The notes: generated from the sequence alone by a model not told the origin. A DNA stretch of 64,000 nt from Alentia gelatinosa (GCA_950022655.1 OX465584.1:3729694-3793693); one strand, 5' to 3'. Numbered from the stretch's first letter, positions 32,913 to 43,275 are shown. Numbers and translations are program-made.

Positions 32913-33088
32913 TAATACTAGTAAGATGCACCCTTTTCCTTAGGGGAAGGGAGAGAAAAATGAAAGAAAATTGGAGAAAATAGGAGAAAATCGGACCCAC
33001 CCAGCAGGCCCAGGGTTCCATTGTTGCCAATGGCACAACGAATGAGTTTCGCGCTGGGACCATTCATGGACGTTGCATTGACACACAG

Positions 33089-33459
33089 CGTTCCAAGTGA
33101 CATGCCACGGTTGCTATGGCAACTGGGGGTATATTGTTTCCCCTGGGATTGCAGCTATTTGTCCAGTGGAAGCCAATCAGTGGTGGTTGGTAGACGCTCC
33201 GGGAATGCGGCTATAATTACGAAGATCATGCTCCAACGCTTCTCAGCTAGAAGCCACAAATGCTTCGCAAAAGATGTCAACTGATGCCGCTGGTGTGGCT
33301 TACTGTGGGCATGCCCTTAGGGACACAAAGGGGTTCTCATTTATCGATCCAAATAGCCTAAACAGTAGAGAGAGGGATGCTGGGGAAAGCTGCTTTATGC
33401 TGGTTGTTCTTGGCATCTTGTTGATAGCTCCAGCCAACTTATCCCTTTTCATATCTTGA
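33089..33459 (+). pseudogene. degenerate CUB-like domain exon
   Basis: A frame opening after acceptor-like acacacag (ends 33088) reads CHGCYGNWGYIVSPG, then WWLVDAPGMRL, a TAA at 33214, then AGVAYCGHALRDTKGFSF to a stop at 33457. The pattern G-Y-I-x-S-P-G, W-x-x-x-A-P and Y-C-G resembles a CUB domain (extracellular beta-sandwich of about 110 residues). The single internal stop suggests a decayed or frame-restored exon. The same frame stays open on both sides of the stop. The segment is CpG-bearing and repeat-free. Family assignment rests on spacing of a few residues only. Confidence 0.33.
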
Positions 33460-33464
33460 GGCTT

Positions 33465-34004
33465 CACCAATATAGTATATATCCATTGATATTTGTCATT
33501 GTGTCTTCTCTCAGTTTATTCGTAACATTATTATTAATGAAGATTAGACACAGAGGGAATCCTGAGTATAATTACCTAAGAGAGTTTAGAACATTATGTA
33601 TGACTACCTTGTAAGCAAATTGTGCTCGAATAAATAAATAAATGACAAAAAATGCTGCATATGTATAGTATGCGATATGTACAATTCGTTGTGAAGACCA
33701 TATTAAAAGAATATTGATGGGATATTTTTTGTTTAGCTTTTTGTAGTAGTGACCCACGGTTTCCTTTCTAATTTTATTTCTAAATACTTATAGGGGGACT
33801 GTGTGTCTAGGTGGTTTGATATTATCATTTCAACATCAAGGTTAGCCCTAGCTTCTTGGGACAAAGCAAAAGATCTAGGCCAGGCAGCCCATCCTTTCAA
33901 TGATGTAAGAATGATGTGTAATCTTCAACCATTCATTCACATGATATCTTGTACCACCTGGCACATTTATATATGCCATAACTTGGCAAAGTAAGGGAGT
34001 CACC
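33465..34004. other. no feature recognised
   Basis: AT-rich, repeat-poor. Confidence 0.5.
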
Positions 34005-34012
34005 CACCTGTG

Positions 34013-34434
34013 TTTTTTGGGGGGGTTTGTTTGGGTAGTTGAACATCCAATTTGTTCAATTAGACTTACTTTGGTTTTGACCGAATCTATGAGATGAATG
34101 TAGGTAGAAATCTCACCCCTACACATTTACCGAGGTGAGAGTTCTTTTACTTCCCACACCACATAGACATGGTATGAGAAGGATTGGCCTTTGATATAGC
34201 AGTAAATCTACCACTGCTGGGAGTGAAGGAGAAAAGTGGCTGCAGTGGGACTCAAACTAACAAAGTCCAACAACCTTGTGATTACAAGTCCAGTGCTATT
34301 TACCGCTGAGCTAACTCCCCACCCTGGTCACTTTAGTTATGTTTGCATGCAAGCATATCCGGTCTGCACCACGAGGAGGCGAGGCGACCAAGAGGGTGAA
34401 CAGATTGGTAATTGCTGTCCACCCCAGCAGACCT
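34013..34434 (-). mobile_element. SINE, full-length copy (tail B) with composite 5' end
   Basis: Flanked by CACCTGTG at 34005-34012 and 34435-34442. Read on the - strand it begins GGTCTGCTGGGGTGGACAGC (module D, about 115 bp), then a tRNA-like head with A-box TTAGCTCAGCGG, anticodon-like loop CTTGTAA and B-box-like TTTGAGTCCC. A single 93-bp body unit follows, then a tail ending in ACTACCCAAACAAACC. Transcription would be by RNA polymerase III from the internal boxes; mobilisation would need a LINE. Confidence 0.78.
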
Positions 34435-34469
34435 CACCTGTGGATTTACTATGACCCCCGCTTGTATAA

Positions 34470-34900
34470 CCCGACCTGAGGTTTTACGGGGACTTGTCTT
34501 TAAACTCCATTTCTTGTTGTAGGACTTGTTCGTCTTTTTGTAACCATAGTCCTTTTTACATAAATCTTTCCGCTGAGATTGCGGCTCATATTTCCTTCTG
34601 GACATTTTATTAGCCTGCCTGATCTCATCTTCGGCCTTTTTCATGGCCCCATTAAGATCTTTCCCTCCTTACTACTCCGGCGTGGCAGGGTTGTACCCCA
34701 CTTTTTGTCCAGGTTTTGCCTGAGCCAGTAACGCCTGGAATGTGTCGTATCCGACATGACTCCTGAAAGAATGAGGTTTGTATCCATCACACTGACATAG
34801 ACTTCCGCAGCCCCCTTGTCCCTGATCTCAGGGTCTTTACTCAGTTTTATCCAGTGTGTCAAGATTTCAAAAGCTACTGAGGATACAGACAGAGTAGAAT
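34470..34900 (-). pseudogene. frameshifted mobile-element coding fragment
   Basis: Two overlapping - strand frames form one reading: LTHWIKLSKDPEIRDKG...RRYWLRQNLDKKWGTTL, then a +1 shift near 34660 at SSKEGK, then MKKAEDEIRQANKMSRRK and a Lys-rich end. The basic, Lys-rich tail suggests a retroelement ORF1 or gag-like product, but I cannot name the family. A SINE (34013-34434) lies immediately beyond its C-terminal side. Confidence 0.4.
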
Positions 34901-35035
34901 GATTTTAGTGGAGATGAAGAACTTGCTTCTCAAATCGTATAATCCTCCTGAAATGGTTCTAAAAGTGGGACCGAAACGAGTCACTGCCGAGTAAAACACT
35001 GCCGGTACTTGGGGAGAGCTACATCTCTATAACTC

Positions 35036-35170
35036 AGGGATGCCAGTTGGGGTCAGGAAAAACATTGAGATATTCCCCATCGCAGTACAGAGTATACGCA
35101 TGACATGTGAATCACAGTGGGGAATCAAGGGATCAAGGGAAAACTCAGGTTTTTACATGGGTTAGTGGGG
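35036..35170 (+). mobile_element. family J MITE, 5' part
   Basis: AGGGATGCCAGTTGGGGTCA, then CATGACATGTGAATCACAG and GTGGGGAGGTTCAGTG, where the 18-bp minisatellite begins. Confidence 0.5.
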
Positions 35171-35184
35171 AGGTTCAGTGAGGG

Positions 35185-35442
35185 TGACATGTGACAGCAG
35201 CTGACAGTGACAGCAGCTGACAGTGTGACACCAGCTGACAGTGACACCAGCTGACAGTGACACCAGCTGACAGTGTGACACCAGCTGACAGTGACACCAG
35301 CTGACAGTGTGACACCAGCTGACAGTGACACCAGCTGACAGTGTGACACCAGCTGACAGTGACACCAGCTGACAGTGTGACAGCAGCTGACAGTGTGACA
35401 GCAGCTGACAGTGACACCAGCTGACAGTGTGACACCAGCTGA
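35185..35442. repeat. 16/18-bp minisatellite GTGACACCAGCTGACA
   Basis: About 15 units of CAGCTGACAGTG(TG)ACAC. The - strand frames with SAGVTLSAGVT are artefacts. Confidence 0.85.
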
Positions 35443-35610
35443 CAGTAACCCCGCTTAAGGGACCAGCCTCCGTTCCGAGCAAACTGTTCCCTTAAGCGAG
35501 GTGTCCTCTTAAGCGAGGTGCCCCCTTAAGCGAGGTGCCCCCTTAAGCGAGGTGCCCCCTTAAGCGAGGTGTCCCCTTAAGCGGGGTGTCCCAGAAGCGG
35601 GGTTTTACTG
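35443..35610. mobile_element. pogo/Tigger-like MITE with 17-bp internal repeats
   Basis: CAGTAACCCCGCTTAAGGGA left; right end rc CAGTAAAACCCCGCTTC. Inside, CTTAAGCGAGGTGCCCC repeats about six times, an amplification of the terminal motif itself. Confidence 0.58.
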
Positions 35611-35613
35611 TAG

Positions 35614-36130
35614 GTGATTTTACACAATATCATATCTTACTCATTTGGTTTTAGATTACAAGGAACCAGTTTGAATGGATACATGTCAATATCTAAAAAT
35701 CACCAGGTGGCGCCACAATGAATTGTAGGATATGCCTTTAAGCCGTCCGTTGCCTCCCTGCCTACCATACACCCTGAGCAGCATGTGGTCAGTCACTGAA
35801 TCCTGTTCTACACTCACAGTCCAACCCACTGTCCTCAATTTGCTGCCCTTTTGTCTTTTATTCTCTCACTGAATCAATAGCAAAAAAAGACATAAGAAAA
35901 AGAGGGAGGGAAGGAAGCATCTCAAAGCGATTAACTCATTTCAAAGGAAATTAACCCGGGCTACTGGAATCGCCCGCCCGGGTCCCCATGGACTGGCCCG
36001 GTCCGGGTCGGGGCCGTTCGGAAAGTCAGCGTGCAGTGAGGGCCTGTTTGGGGGTGTTCGGCACACGCATGGTCAACGTTGATTGGTCCACTGATTCCCC
36101 GCAGCTCAGATTGGTCTGCTACTGAAGGGC
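35614..36130. other. no gene recognised
   Basis: AT-rich, then GC-rich with CCCGGGT motifs near 35955-36010. Confidence 0.5.
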
Positions 36131-36135
36131 ACAGT

Positions 36136-36500
36136 TCTGATTTGAGGGGTGAGGGGGTGTTGTGTGGGGTGGGTGGGGTGTTGTGTGGGGTGGGTGGGGT
36201 GTTGTGTGGGGTGGGTAGGGTGTTGTGTGGGGTGGGTGGGGTGTTGTGTGGGGTGGGTGGGGTGTTGTGTGGGGTGGGTGGGGTGTTGTGTGGGGTGGGT
36301 GGGGTGTTGTGTGGGGTGGGTAGGGTGTTGTGTGGGGTGGGTAGGGTGTTGTGTGGGGTGGGTGGGGTGTTGTGTGGGGTGGGTAGGGTGTTGTATGGGG
36401 TGGGTGGGTGTTGTGTGGGGTGGGTGGGGTGTTGTGTGGGGTGGGTGGGGTGTTGTGTGGGGTGGGTGGGGTGTTGTGTGGGATGTTGTGGATGGGGTGT
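36136..36500. repeat. 21-bp G-rich minisatellite
   Basis: GTGTTGTGTGGGGTGGGTGG, 21 bp, about 17 units, followed to 36730 by diverged TGGGGTGTG sequence. It can form G-quadruplexes; frames here are artefacts. Confidence 0.87.
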
Positions 36501-36794
36501 TGTGTAGGGTGATGGGGAGTGAGGTGCGATATGGGGTTAATGGTGTGCGGGGTGGTGTGTGAGGTATGGGGTGTGAGCTTTATGAGGTGTGAGCTTTATG
36601 GGGTGTGGGTTTTATGGGGTGTGCAGTACTGCGGGTGGACGAGTGAATGGGGTGTGCAGTGGATGGGGAGTGGTAAGGTGCAATATGGGGTACATGGTGA
36701 GTGGGGTGGTGTTTGAGGGGTAGGGTGTGTGCTTTATGGAGTCTGAAATTCATGGGGTGCAGCATGGGGTAACATCCGATAGCACCAGCCCCTG

Positions 36795-36915
36795 GACATG
36801 CGCCCCCCGCCTGCCACCGCCCGCCTGCCACCGCCCACCTGCCACCCCCGCCTGCCACCCCCGCCTGCCACCCCCGCCTGCCACCCCCGCCTGCCACCCC
36901 CGCCTGCCACCCCCC
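36795..36915. repeat. 13-bp C-rich minisatellite
   Basis: CCCCCGCCTGCCA repeated, about nine units, so the C-rich strand switches to + within 70 bp of the end of the G-rich block. Confidence 0.82.
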
Positions 36916-37112
36916 ACCTGAAACCCGCCCCCCGCCTGCCCAGGGTGCGTCTTTTATTAATTAGAACTGACGGCTAATGAAAGGCGAGCATCGTTATCAA
37001 TACTCATAACGGGCCCGACGCAGGAGCGAATCAATGCATGGTCCCTGCTGCAGGAGCCTGTAGGTGTGAGGGGCGTGGAGGGAGAGGCAGGGGACCACAG
37101 GCAGACTTCTAT

Positions 37113-37445
37113 CATCCCTCGTATACAAAACCCCCATTGAAGATGTATGGAGACTCAGTAAACCACGACCCATTATATAAAACATGTCAGATACCATACC
37201 TGTAGTATACGGATTCAAATCTGTGGTAGACGGCCTCAAAACCATGGCATACGGGAAAATAGTCCCTTTGTACTCAAGAGCATAGAAATAGTCCCTATTG
37301 TTATACCATCGAAAAGATGGATAGTAAATGCAACAAACGATGGTAAACCACTCGAGGTTGACGTAGTAATACACTCACTAGCGCTCGTGTATTACGACGC
37401 TTCAACCTCTCGTGTTTACGACCACCTGTCCAAAAAATTGATTAT
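37113..37445 (+). mobile_element. hairpin element N
   Basis: CATCCCTCGTATACAAAACC, ATGGATAGTAAATGCAACAA, and hairpin with apex ACTCACTAGCGCTCGTG. It ends TTATTGTCTAT immediately before an H element. Confidence 0.7.
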
Positions 37446-37446
37446 T

Positions 37447-37775
37447 GTCTATATATAGAACTGCATCGAGAATCGTATAAGTATACAATACTCCACGATT
37501 ACGGCCCATCCAAACGTGAGGAGTATTGTGCATTTTACGATTCGAGTGTAGTTCTGGATTAACTCACTTCATTCACTGATATTAAATAACATGACAATAT
37601 CAGAATAATTCAAATTACTTTACGAATCCAATTGGTTAATAACGTATGGCGTCATCTCATATTCACTCCGCCACGACTTTGGCATAGTATTGGCACTTTA
37701 CTGGGGTGCTCTTTAGGCATCCTTTTTCTAAGGTTATTCCTATGGCTAAACTTGTACCAGGGGTGAGTTAAATAG
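37447..37775 (-). mobile_element. hairpin element H with deleted apex
   Basis: TATAGAACTGCATCGAGAAT; the apex and one arm end are missing (ACTCCACGATTACGGCCCAT); then CATTCACTGATATTAAATAA and TTGTACCAGGGGTGAGTTAA. It abuts an N element. Confidence 0.62.
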
Positions 37776-37914
37776 TGTGGCTGAATGGAATCTGTTCCGT
37801 GTTGTTTTGTGTCTGAAATATTCACCGATTGCAAAGAAGGAGGTGAGTATTTCCGACCTAAGCAGCACAGAACAAATGTAGTTCAGACACACCCACTCAC
37901 ACAGACACATGTCT

Positions 37915-38470
37915 CCTTATTAGAGCGTGCTCGCGCGCCCTATATACGTTGCATATAAAAGGTGAAAGTGGTCACATACACTTTCAGCGTGCTGGGAAAA
38001 ATCTATCCCTTCACTATCTGTGTGCTATTCGCTGTGCTATTGGATAAGGAGCAGGGTGCCAGTGTCTGAGGATCTCAGAGGCATGGCCAGCTGACCATGA
38101 CCAATCACTCAAGACCAAAATACCTCATTGACCCACTGGTGTTTGATATGTTTTGATCCTAGACTCAGGCAGTTAGAGAAATGCCAAGTTGACTGGGCAA
38201 GTGAGTTACATAAAACTATCCCTAGACTCAATGTAACCAAAACCTTTTAGTTGCTATTCATTTAAAATTGCACGCTTATTCATAAATGATGAACATTCTA
38301 TTTGCTCCTAGTTATCATATACCTCGAAATCATTAAAAACGACATCCTACAACAAGTCACGTGGTATGGAGCGCACGAACTATTAGTTCTGCACAATGTG
38401 CATGAACGGAATCTGTACAGCTGGCCAGTAAGTGTGGGACATTCGTGCACAGGTATATAACTAGGAGCAA
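37915..38470 (-). mobile_element. family E element, left arm of inverted pair
   Basis: GAGCGTGCTCGCGCGCCC, AGGCATGGCCAGCTGACCAT, CTCAATGTAACCAAAACC, GCACGCTTATTCATAAATGA, TTGCTCCTAGTTATCATATA. Mirror image of 38470-39185. Confidence 0.58.
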
Positions 38471-39185
38471 ACAGTATGTTCGTCATTGATGAATGAGCGT
38501 GCAATTATGAATGAATAATAATCAAAACGTTTGGGTTTAATTCAATCTATGGATCGTTTCTGTAACCCACTTTTTGCCAGTTAACCCTTTAAGGACGCAT
38601 GATGCCTGGAGGCATCACCGTGCTAAAGACGCATGATGCCTGGAGGCATCACCGCACTAAAGACGCATAATGCCTTGAGGCATCATTGTCCCAATATCAA
38701 CAAAAATGTTTTAACAAAGAAATAATAGAGCAATATTCATGAGATCTTCAGAATATGTAGATATAACATCATATTTAGTATTTCTATTAAAAAGAAATAA
38801 AATATTTATGATTATATATCATACTGCATGATTAGAAACTTGGATATCAGTTTTAATTATTATGTGGCCGTCCTCTAGCCATACAAACTGCTACCAGCAC
38901 TCGTCCTTATGGCAGTAGCTAGGCCCCAGGCAGCCGTCCTTAAAGGGTTAACTTGCCATTGATGCAACTGCCTAGGATCCAAATATATCAAGTTCCAGTG
39001 GGTCTTGAGGTATTTCGGTCTGAAGTGATTGGTCATGGTCAGCTGGACATGCCTCTAAGAGACACTGGCACCCTGCTCTGTTCCCAACATCACAGTGAAT
39101 AGCACGCAGATAGTGAAGGAATAGCTTTTTTGCAGTGCGCTAGAAGTCCATATGTGACCCCATGCGAGCACACTCTCATGATGGA
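38471..39185 (+). mobile_element. family E element, right arm, carrying MITE 1
   Basis: GTCATTGATGAATGAGCGTG, TTCAATCTATGGATCGTTTC, MITE 1 at 38585-38947, AACTTGCCATTGATGCAACT, GGACATGCCTCTAAG, end GCGAGCACACTCTC. Confidence 0.58.
38585..38947. mobile_element. piggyBac-like MITE 1
   Basis: 363 bp with 13-bp perfect inverted ends CCCTTTAAGGACG and TTAA on both sides (38581-38584, 38948-38951), the target of piggyBac transposases. Three 34-bp units with palindrome TGATGCCTGGAGGCATCA follow the left end. It sits in an E element; related copies read CCCAGTCAACTTGCC at this point, giving the empty site. Confidence 0.8.
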
Positions 39186-39557
39186 GTTGTATCTAGATCT
39201 AGCACCTTCCCCTGACACCAGCTTCTGGGTTTCAAATTCCAATTTGATTACATTTACATCTGTCATTGTGTCTTTTTTCTCCTTCATAAATCGACATGGA
39301 CATTTCTGTGAAGAACTCATATTCACTGACTGGGATTTGAAGCGATCTCAGGATAATTAATCAATCACAATTTTCCACAGAGAGCCCGCTGAATAGTTCA
39401 TGATTAATTACTCTGCACTTCTTTTACAAATAGAACTGAGATGAATGTGAATAAAATGCAATGCAATATGAGATAGCCCTCAATCAGATGGTAAGAGAGT
39501 TCTTTATCAAACAGCACATAGCCTACCCTGCTTCCCCGGCCGTCCGCTAGGAATATG
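39186..39557. other. no gene recognised
   Basis: Short open frames on both strands, none with recognisable domains. Confidence 0.5.
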
Positions 39558-39855
39558 GAGAAACCAAACAAAAATTAGTCGTGTTGTTGTTTATTGCACG
39601 ACGGCAAGATCGCGTATTACTGCGCGAGGTGAAGCCGAGAGCAGTAATACGCGATCTTTCCGGAGTGCGATGAACAATAACATGACTAACTCGAGTTTGG
39701 TTTAGAATTTATCCTACCCCGCCCGTCTAAATTACTTCTACATTAACAAATGACGTCATTTGTCAAGCGATATTTTTCATTTTTCTGAACTCCAGACCGA
39801 ATACAGTGACCCAATGTTAAGCATATGGAGTTTTTTATTCGGGGTAGGATAAGAT
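39558..39855 (-). mobile_element. hairpin element with unique arms (G-like ends)
   Basis: Hairpin arms CGCGTATTACTGC / GCAGTAATACGCG around GCGAGGTGAAGCCGAGA, flanked by TTATCCTACCCCGCC (39708) and GGGGTAGGATAAG (39839). CAATGTTAAGCATATGG is the reversed shared 5' module. Confidence 0.6.
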
Positions 39856-39870
39856 CACAGGGAACTGTGT

Positions 39871-40031
39871 TAGGGGCCATCCATAAGTACGTACGCACTG
39901 AGGGGGGATAACAAATTGGAAAATTTTGGTATACTCCTTCTTTGTTCTATTGCGTACAAGATCGGGTGTGGAAGAGGTGGGTTGTGGGCAAGAATTTGGG
40001 AAATTGTGCGTACATACTTTATGGATAGACC
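39871..40031. mobile_element. family K MITE
   Basis: TAGGGGCCATCCATAAGTAC ... GTACATACTTTATGGATAGA, same interior (TACTCCTTCTTTGTTCTATT). Confidence 0.68.
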
Positions 40032-40054
40032 GATATGTATGTGGCCAAATTGCC

Positions 40055-40240
40055 CTCGATGCCAAACAAAAGACCAGGCGGTGGGAGCAGTTATCGATGG
40101 ATTTTCTTGTTTTTGTAATTGCCGTAGATGGGTTTTAACCTCGCCTCACGATTAACAATGGATTGTAACAACTGATAACAGCAGTTGCGCCCCGACTATA
40201 GTGGGACCATCTTACAATTTCCTGCCGGATGATGGCAAAC
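40055..40240 (+). mobile_element. family C repeat
   Basis: CAAACAAAAGACCAGGCGGT, GTTGCGCCCCGACTATAGTG, CTTACAATTTCCTGCCGGAT. Confidence 0.55.
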
Positions 40241-40371
40241 TAAAATCACATAGCCTACCTTGCTTCCCCAGCCATCCGCTAGAAAGGTCACGGGAATTCC
40301 CGTGTGACACATGAGGTGGCGCCACCAGTGTTGACCTCTGTGCTATTCAAGGCATTGATGACTCAAAACCA

Positions 40372-40470
40372 AAGGGGCCAACCATAAACTATGTACGCAG
40401 AATTTCCGAAAATTTTGACCTTCAAACCCCCACTCTCGATCTTGCACGCAATAAAACAAACATACAAAAA
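40372..40470. mobile_element. family K MITE, half
   Basis: AAGGGGCCAACCATAAACTA, GAATTTCCGAAAATTTTGAC; the second terminal repeat is lost. Confidence 0.45.
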
Positions 40471-40568
40471 AATTCCAAAATTTTCTAACCCCTATGATAA
40501 AATTACACATGAATACGAGTGATATTTGACAATCTTCCCAGGGTTTCCACAACAGACTCGGAAATAGA

Positions 40569-40765
40569 TTGTTTGTTTGTGGTTTAAAGTCCTGAAGGGA
40601 TATAGGGACCATCAAAGATTTAAGCTTTTCACTTTTGTAGACTTATTTCAATCAATTCTTCTGAATGTCAAATTATATTTTTATAAACAATCAGAAAGAT
40701 TTGTCCATTACCAAAATCTCATGATATCTTTCTTTGAAATTGTCTCAAATACCATATTTTTATAG
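40569..40765 (-). mobile_element. LINE Q 3'-UTR fragment
   Basis: Begins TTGTTTGTTTGTGGTTTAAA and follows the 3'-UTR of the Q copy at 19631 for about 190 bp (shared ATAAACAATC, CTCATGATAT), without coding sequence. It is a severely 5'-truncated insertion. Confidence 0.65.
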
Positions 40766-41280
40766 CATCAGAAAAAAACCCGTTGTTTTTCTGGGTTTGA
40801 AGGGCATCGGTGGGGATAGGAATGGGTGTCCCGGGGACAAGATACCAGGCTCCGCATGTGACCCCACCCACTGAAATTTAAATCAAAAATCGATTTGCAT
40901 TTGAGTGAGATTGATGTCGATATTTTCGCTCAGGCAGGGGGAACATCCTTTAAACCTGAAGTCACATTCCATAGTCCCCCCTCATCTCTCCCAGAACGCC
41001 AATAACCCTCGTAAAAACGGGACTTCGCTGGAGAGTCAACAGAATGGAAAGATAGTTGTCATGTTTCCGCTAACCGGTGCACTGAATATGCCCCTCCTAC
41101 CTTTTAATTATGGCCAAATTATGTCAACACATGCAGCTGGGGGAAAAAAAATGAAAAAAAAATTAAATAAGGAGGTGTTGCCAATTAAAATTGTACCATT
41201 AGTTTGTAAAATGGATGCACGTGGACAGAAGGACAGCAGAAAAAAACAAAAGAGGAGGATATTAAGAAAAATATAATTGT
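40766..41280. other. no gene recognised
   Basis: A 123-codon frame (40905-41276) has a low-complexity Lys-rich end and no known motif; judged chance. Confidence 0.45.
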
Positions 41281-41790
41281 ATCCCTTTCGCTAGGCTGTG
41301 ATGGCTGGAGGCATTCCCAGGCATAGTACGCTGTGATTCCTGGAGGCATTTCCGGGCATAGTACGCTATGATTCCTGGAGGCATTCCCAGGCATAGTACG
41401 CTATGATTCCTGGAGGCATTCCCAGGCATAGTACGCTATGATTCCTGGAGGCATTCCCGGGCATAGTACGCTATGATTCCTGGAGGCATTCCCAGGCATA
41501 GTACGCTATGACACCAGGAGGCATTCCCAGGCATAGTACGCTATGATTCCTGGAGGCATTCCCGGGCATAGTATGCTGTGATGCCTGGAGGCATTCCTTT
41601 GCATAGTACGCTGTGATGCCTGGAGACATTCCCAGGCCTACTACGCCGTGATGCCTAAAGGAATTCCTGGGCATAGTACTCTACGATACCTGGAGGCTTT
41701 TCCGGGCATAGTATGGGCATAGTACGCTGTTGCCTGGAGGAATTCCTGGGCATAGTACGTTGTGATACCTGTAGGCATCATTTCCGCAAT
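41281..41790. repeat. 35-bp satellite, about 14 units, from piggyBac-like MITE subterminus
   Basis: Begins CCCTTTCGCTAGGCTGTGAT, like a MITE 2 end, then repeats CTGGAGGCATTCCCAGGCAT / AGTACGCTATGATTC every 35 bp. MITE 2 holds only 2-3 such units, so this looks like an expanded copy of that end. Confidence 0.7.
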
Positions 41791-41854
41791 TTTAATGTGT
41801 TTTCCACCGTCAAAGGAAATAAAGTTTTCAGCGAAAGAGGCATTAGAAAGTATG

Positions 41855-41962
41855 GCTCAATTTATATTATCTTTGCTTTAAAATTTAAAAAAAAAGAATC
41901 TTTTATGCTGAAAATGGAAAAGTGAATTCCGATGGAAAGCTGCCATTTCTGCTGACACAAAT
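41855..41962 (+). mobile_element. family J MITE, 3' part
   Basis: GGCTCAATTTATATTATCTT, GCTGAAAATGGAAAAGTG, AAAGCTGCCATTTCTG. Confidence 0.5.
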
Positions 41963-42150
41963 CACCGGCACGGCGGTAAACAAGGAGTACCCGCTGAGCG
42001 GGGGAGCGGGGGGCTTTGAGATTGCGCCTGGCAGCGTCTACGGTCCGCTGTCCAGGGGAGCGTGGGAGGAAAGCGGGGGGGGCGGGGTGACAGGCCCCCG
42101 TCTCCGGCGACGAGACTGTCCTCAAACGGCAAGCACGGATCTGGAGCTAC

Positions 42151-42191
42151 GGGGGGGGGGGGGGTGGAGGAGCCACCCCCCCCCCCCCCCC
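42151..42191. other. G14-GGTGG / CCACC-C16 hairpin
   Basis: A run of G, TGGAGGAGCCA, then a run of C of similar length: a self-complementary homopolymer hairpin, prone to length error. Confidence 0.75.
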
Positions 42192-42329
42192 GTACCACCA
42201 GCCATCAATCTCTCTATGTCACTTCTGTAGATATATCCCGCAGTTTTTTATTTATACTGGAGACAGAGTAATTATATAGAACGTCCTGACAATGCTGTAC
42301 AAGTCACAGAACGAGATGGTAATTTACGG

Positions 42330-42465
42330 TTTGTACGGACCACCTGTATTTTAGTGTACGGACCAGCGGTCCGTATAGTATTTTTATTTTTTATTATTTT
42401 TATTATTTTTTCATATGCCGAAACGGTGCGTATTTACAGTATATACGGCATGGGTATATAGTAAA
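42330..42465. repeat. family L palindromic repeat
   Basis: TACGGACCAGCGGTCCGTA, then an expanded T-rich tract, CCGAAACGGTGCGTATTTAC, TATATACGGCATGGG as at 18515. Confidence 0.55.
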
Positions 42466-42799
42466 GGCTACAAACGTTCCTCCAAATACTCATACATTAC
42501 GATAAATGAATAGTCAATCTTAGAGTACTTGAGAAGGGATATCTTGAATACATATCCTAAAATACATGCTGGCGCCACCATAAAATAATGGGACAAAAGT
42601 CACCCCCATTACATTCGTCTTTTTTTTCGATTTTTTTTTTTGAATGATTTTCTGCATGTTACGTTCAGATAGAAGAAGGGATTTACTGAACGATATGAAC
42701 ATCAAACTTCATATACATCATCTACCTATGCCATATTTTCTCGATCTCAAATACTAACCTACCAGACCAGCCAATGATCCTACCTATGTATGTCCCTAC

Positions 42800-43132
42800 T
42801 CACTTTACCATGCAGCAAATACAAAGTATCCATAGACAATACATAGGGAGCGGGTATGGACATACCCGGCGCATACGGATATGTTGTATGCTCCAGGGGG
42901 CGCATGCGGCAAAAAAGTGCGTACGGAAAAGATCGTGCATATCTAAAACGAACATGCCACTTGTCCAGAAATGGTGGATACCATAAAGACTGCTTTCAGA
43001 TTAAAAGCAGTTGTATGCTCCTCGGAGTTGACTCTGCGCAATAACCTCGCGTACGCTCGGATATTACTACGCGTCAACTCCTCGTAGCATACGGCCGCAT
43101 ATATGTGTAACCAGTCAATATTGTGTATTTAT
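42800..43132 (+). mobile_element. hairpin element I
   Basis: ACAAAGTATCCATAGACAAT, CGGCGCATACGGATATGTTG, GTGGATACCATAAAGACTG, hairpin with apex CCTCGCGTACGCTCGG, ending GTCAATATTGTGTATTTAT. Confidence 0.66.
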
Positions 43133-43275
43133 GAAGGGCGGCTGACATCCTTGTAGATATGAAAGATAGATTCATGGCATACGAGAGAACCCATCCACAA
43201 ACTCTCAGTTTCATACACTACTTGTGTCCGTAATGATGGCAACTTAAACACATATCGGACAATTTGGCTGAAACC
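43133..43275 (+). repeat. family O segment attached to element I
   Basis: GAAGGGCGGCTGACATCCTT to CATATCGGACAATTTGGCTG, the same sequence as the reverse complement of 8365-8500, also next to an I element. It is followed by a second I-like end (AACCAGTCACTATTGTATAT). Confidence 0.55.

Noticed and set aside
32918..33103. - strand 60-codon frames
   Set aside because: Overlap the CUB-like candidate and have no motif.
36079..36562. Cys/Val/Gly-rich frames
   Set aside because: Artefact of the 21-bp G-rich minisatellite.
40905..41276. 123-codon Lys-rich gene
   Set aside because: No recognisable domain, AT-rich low-complexity end, no splice or poly(A) context.
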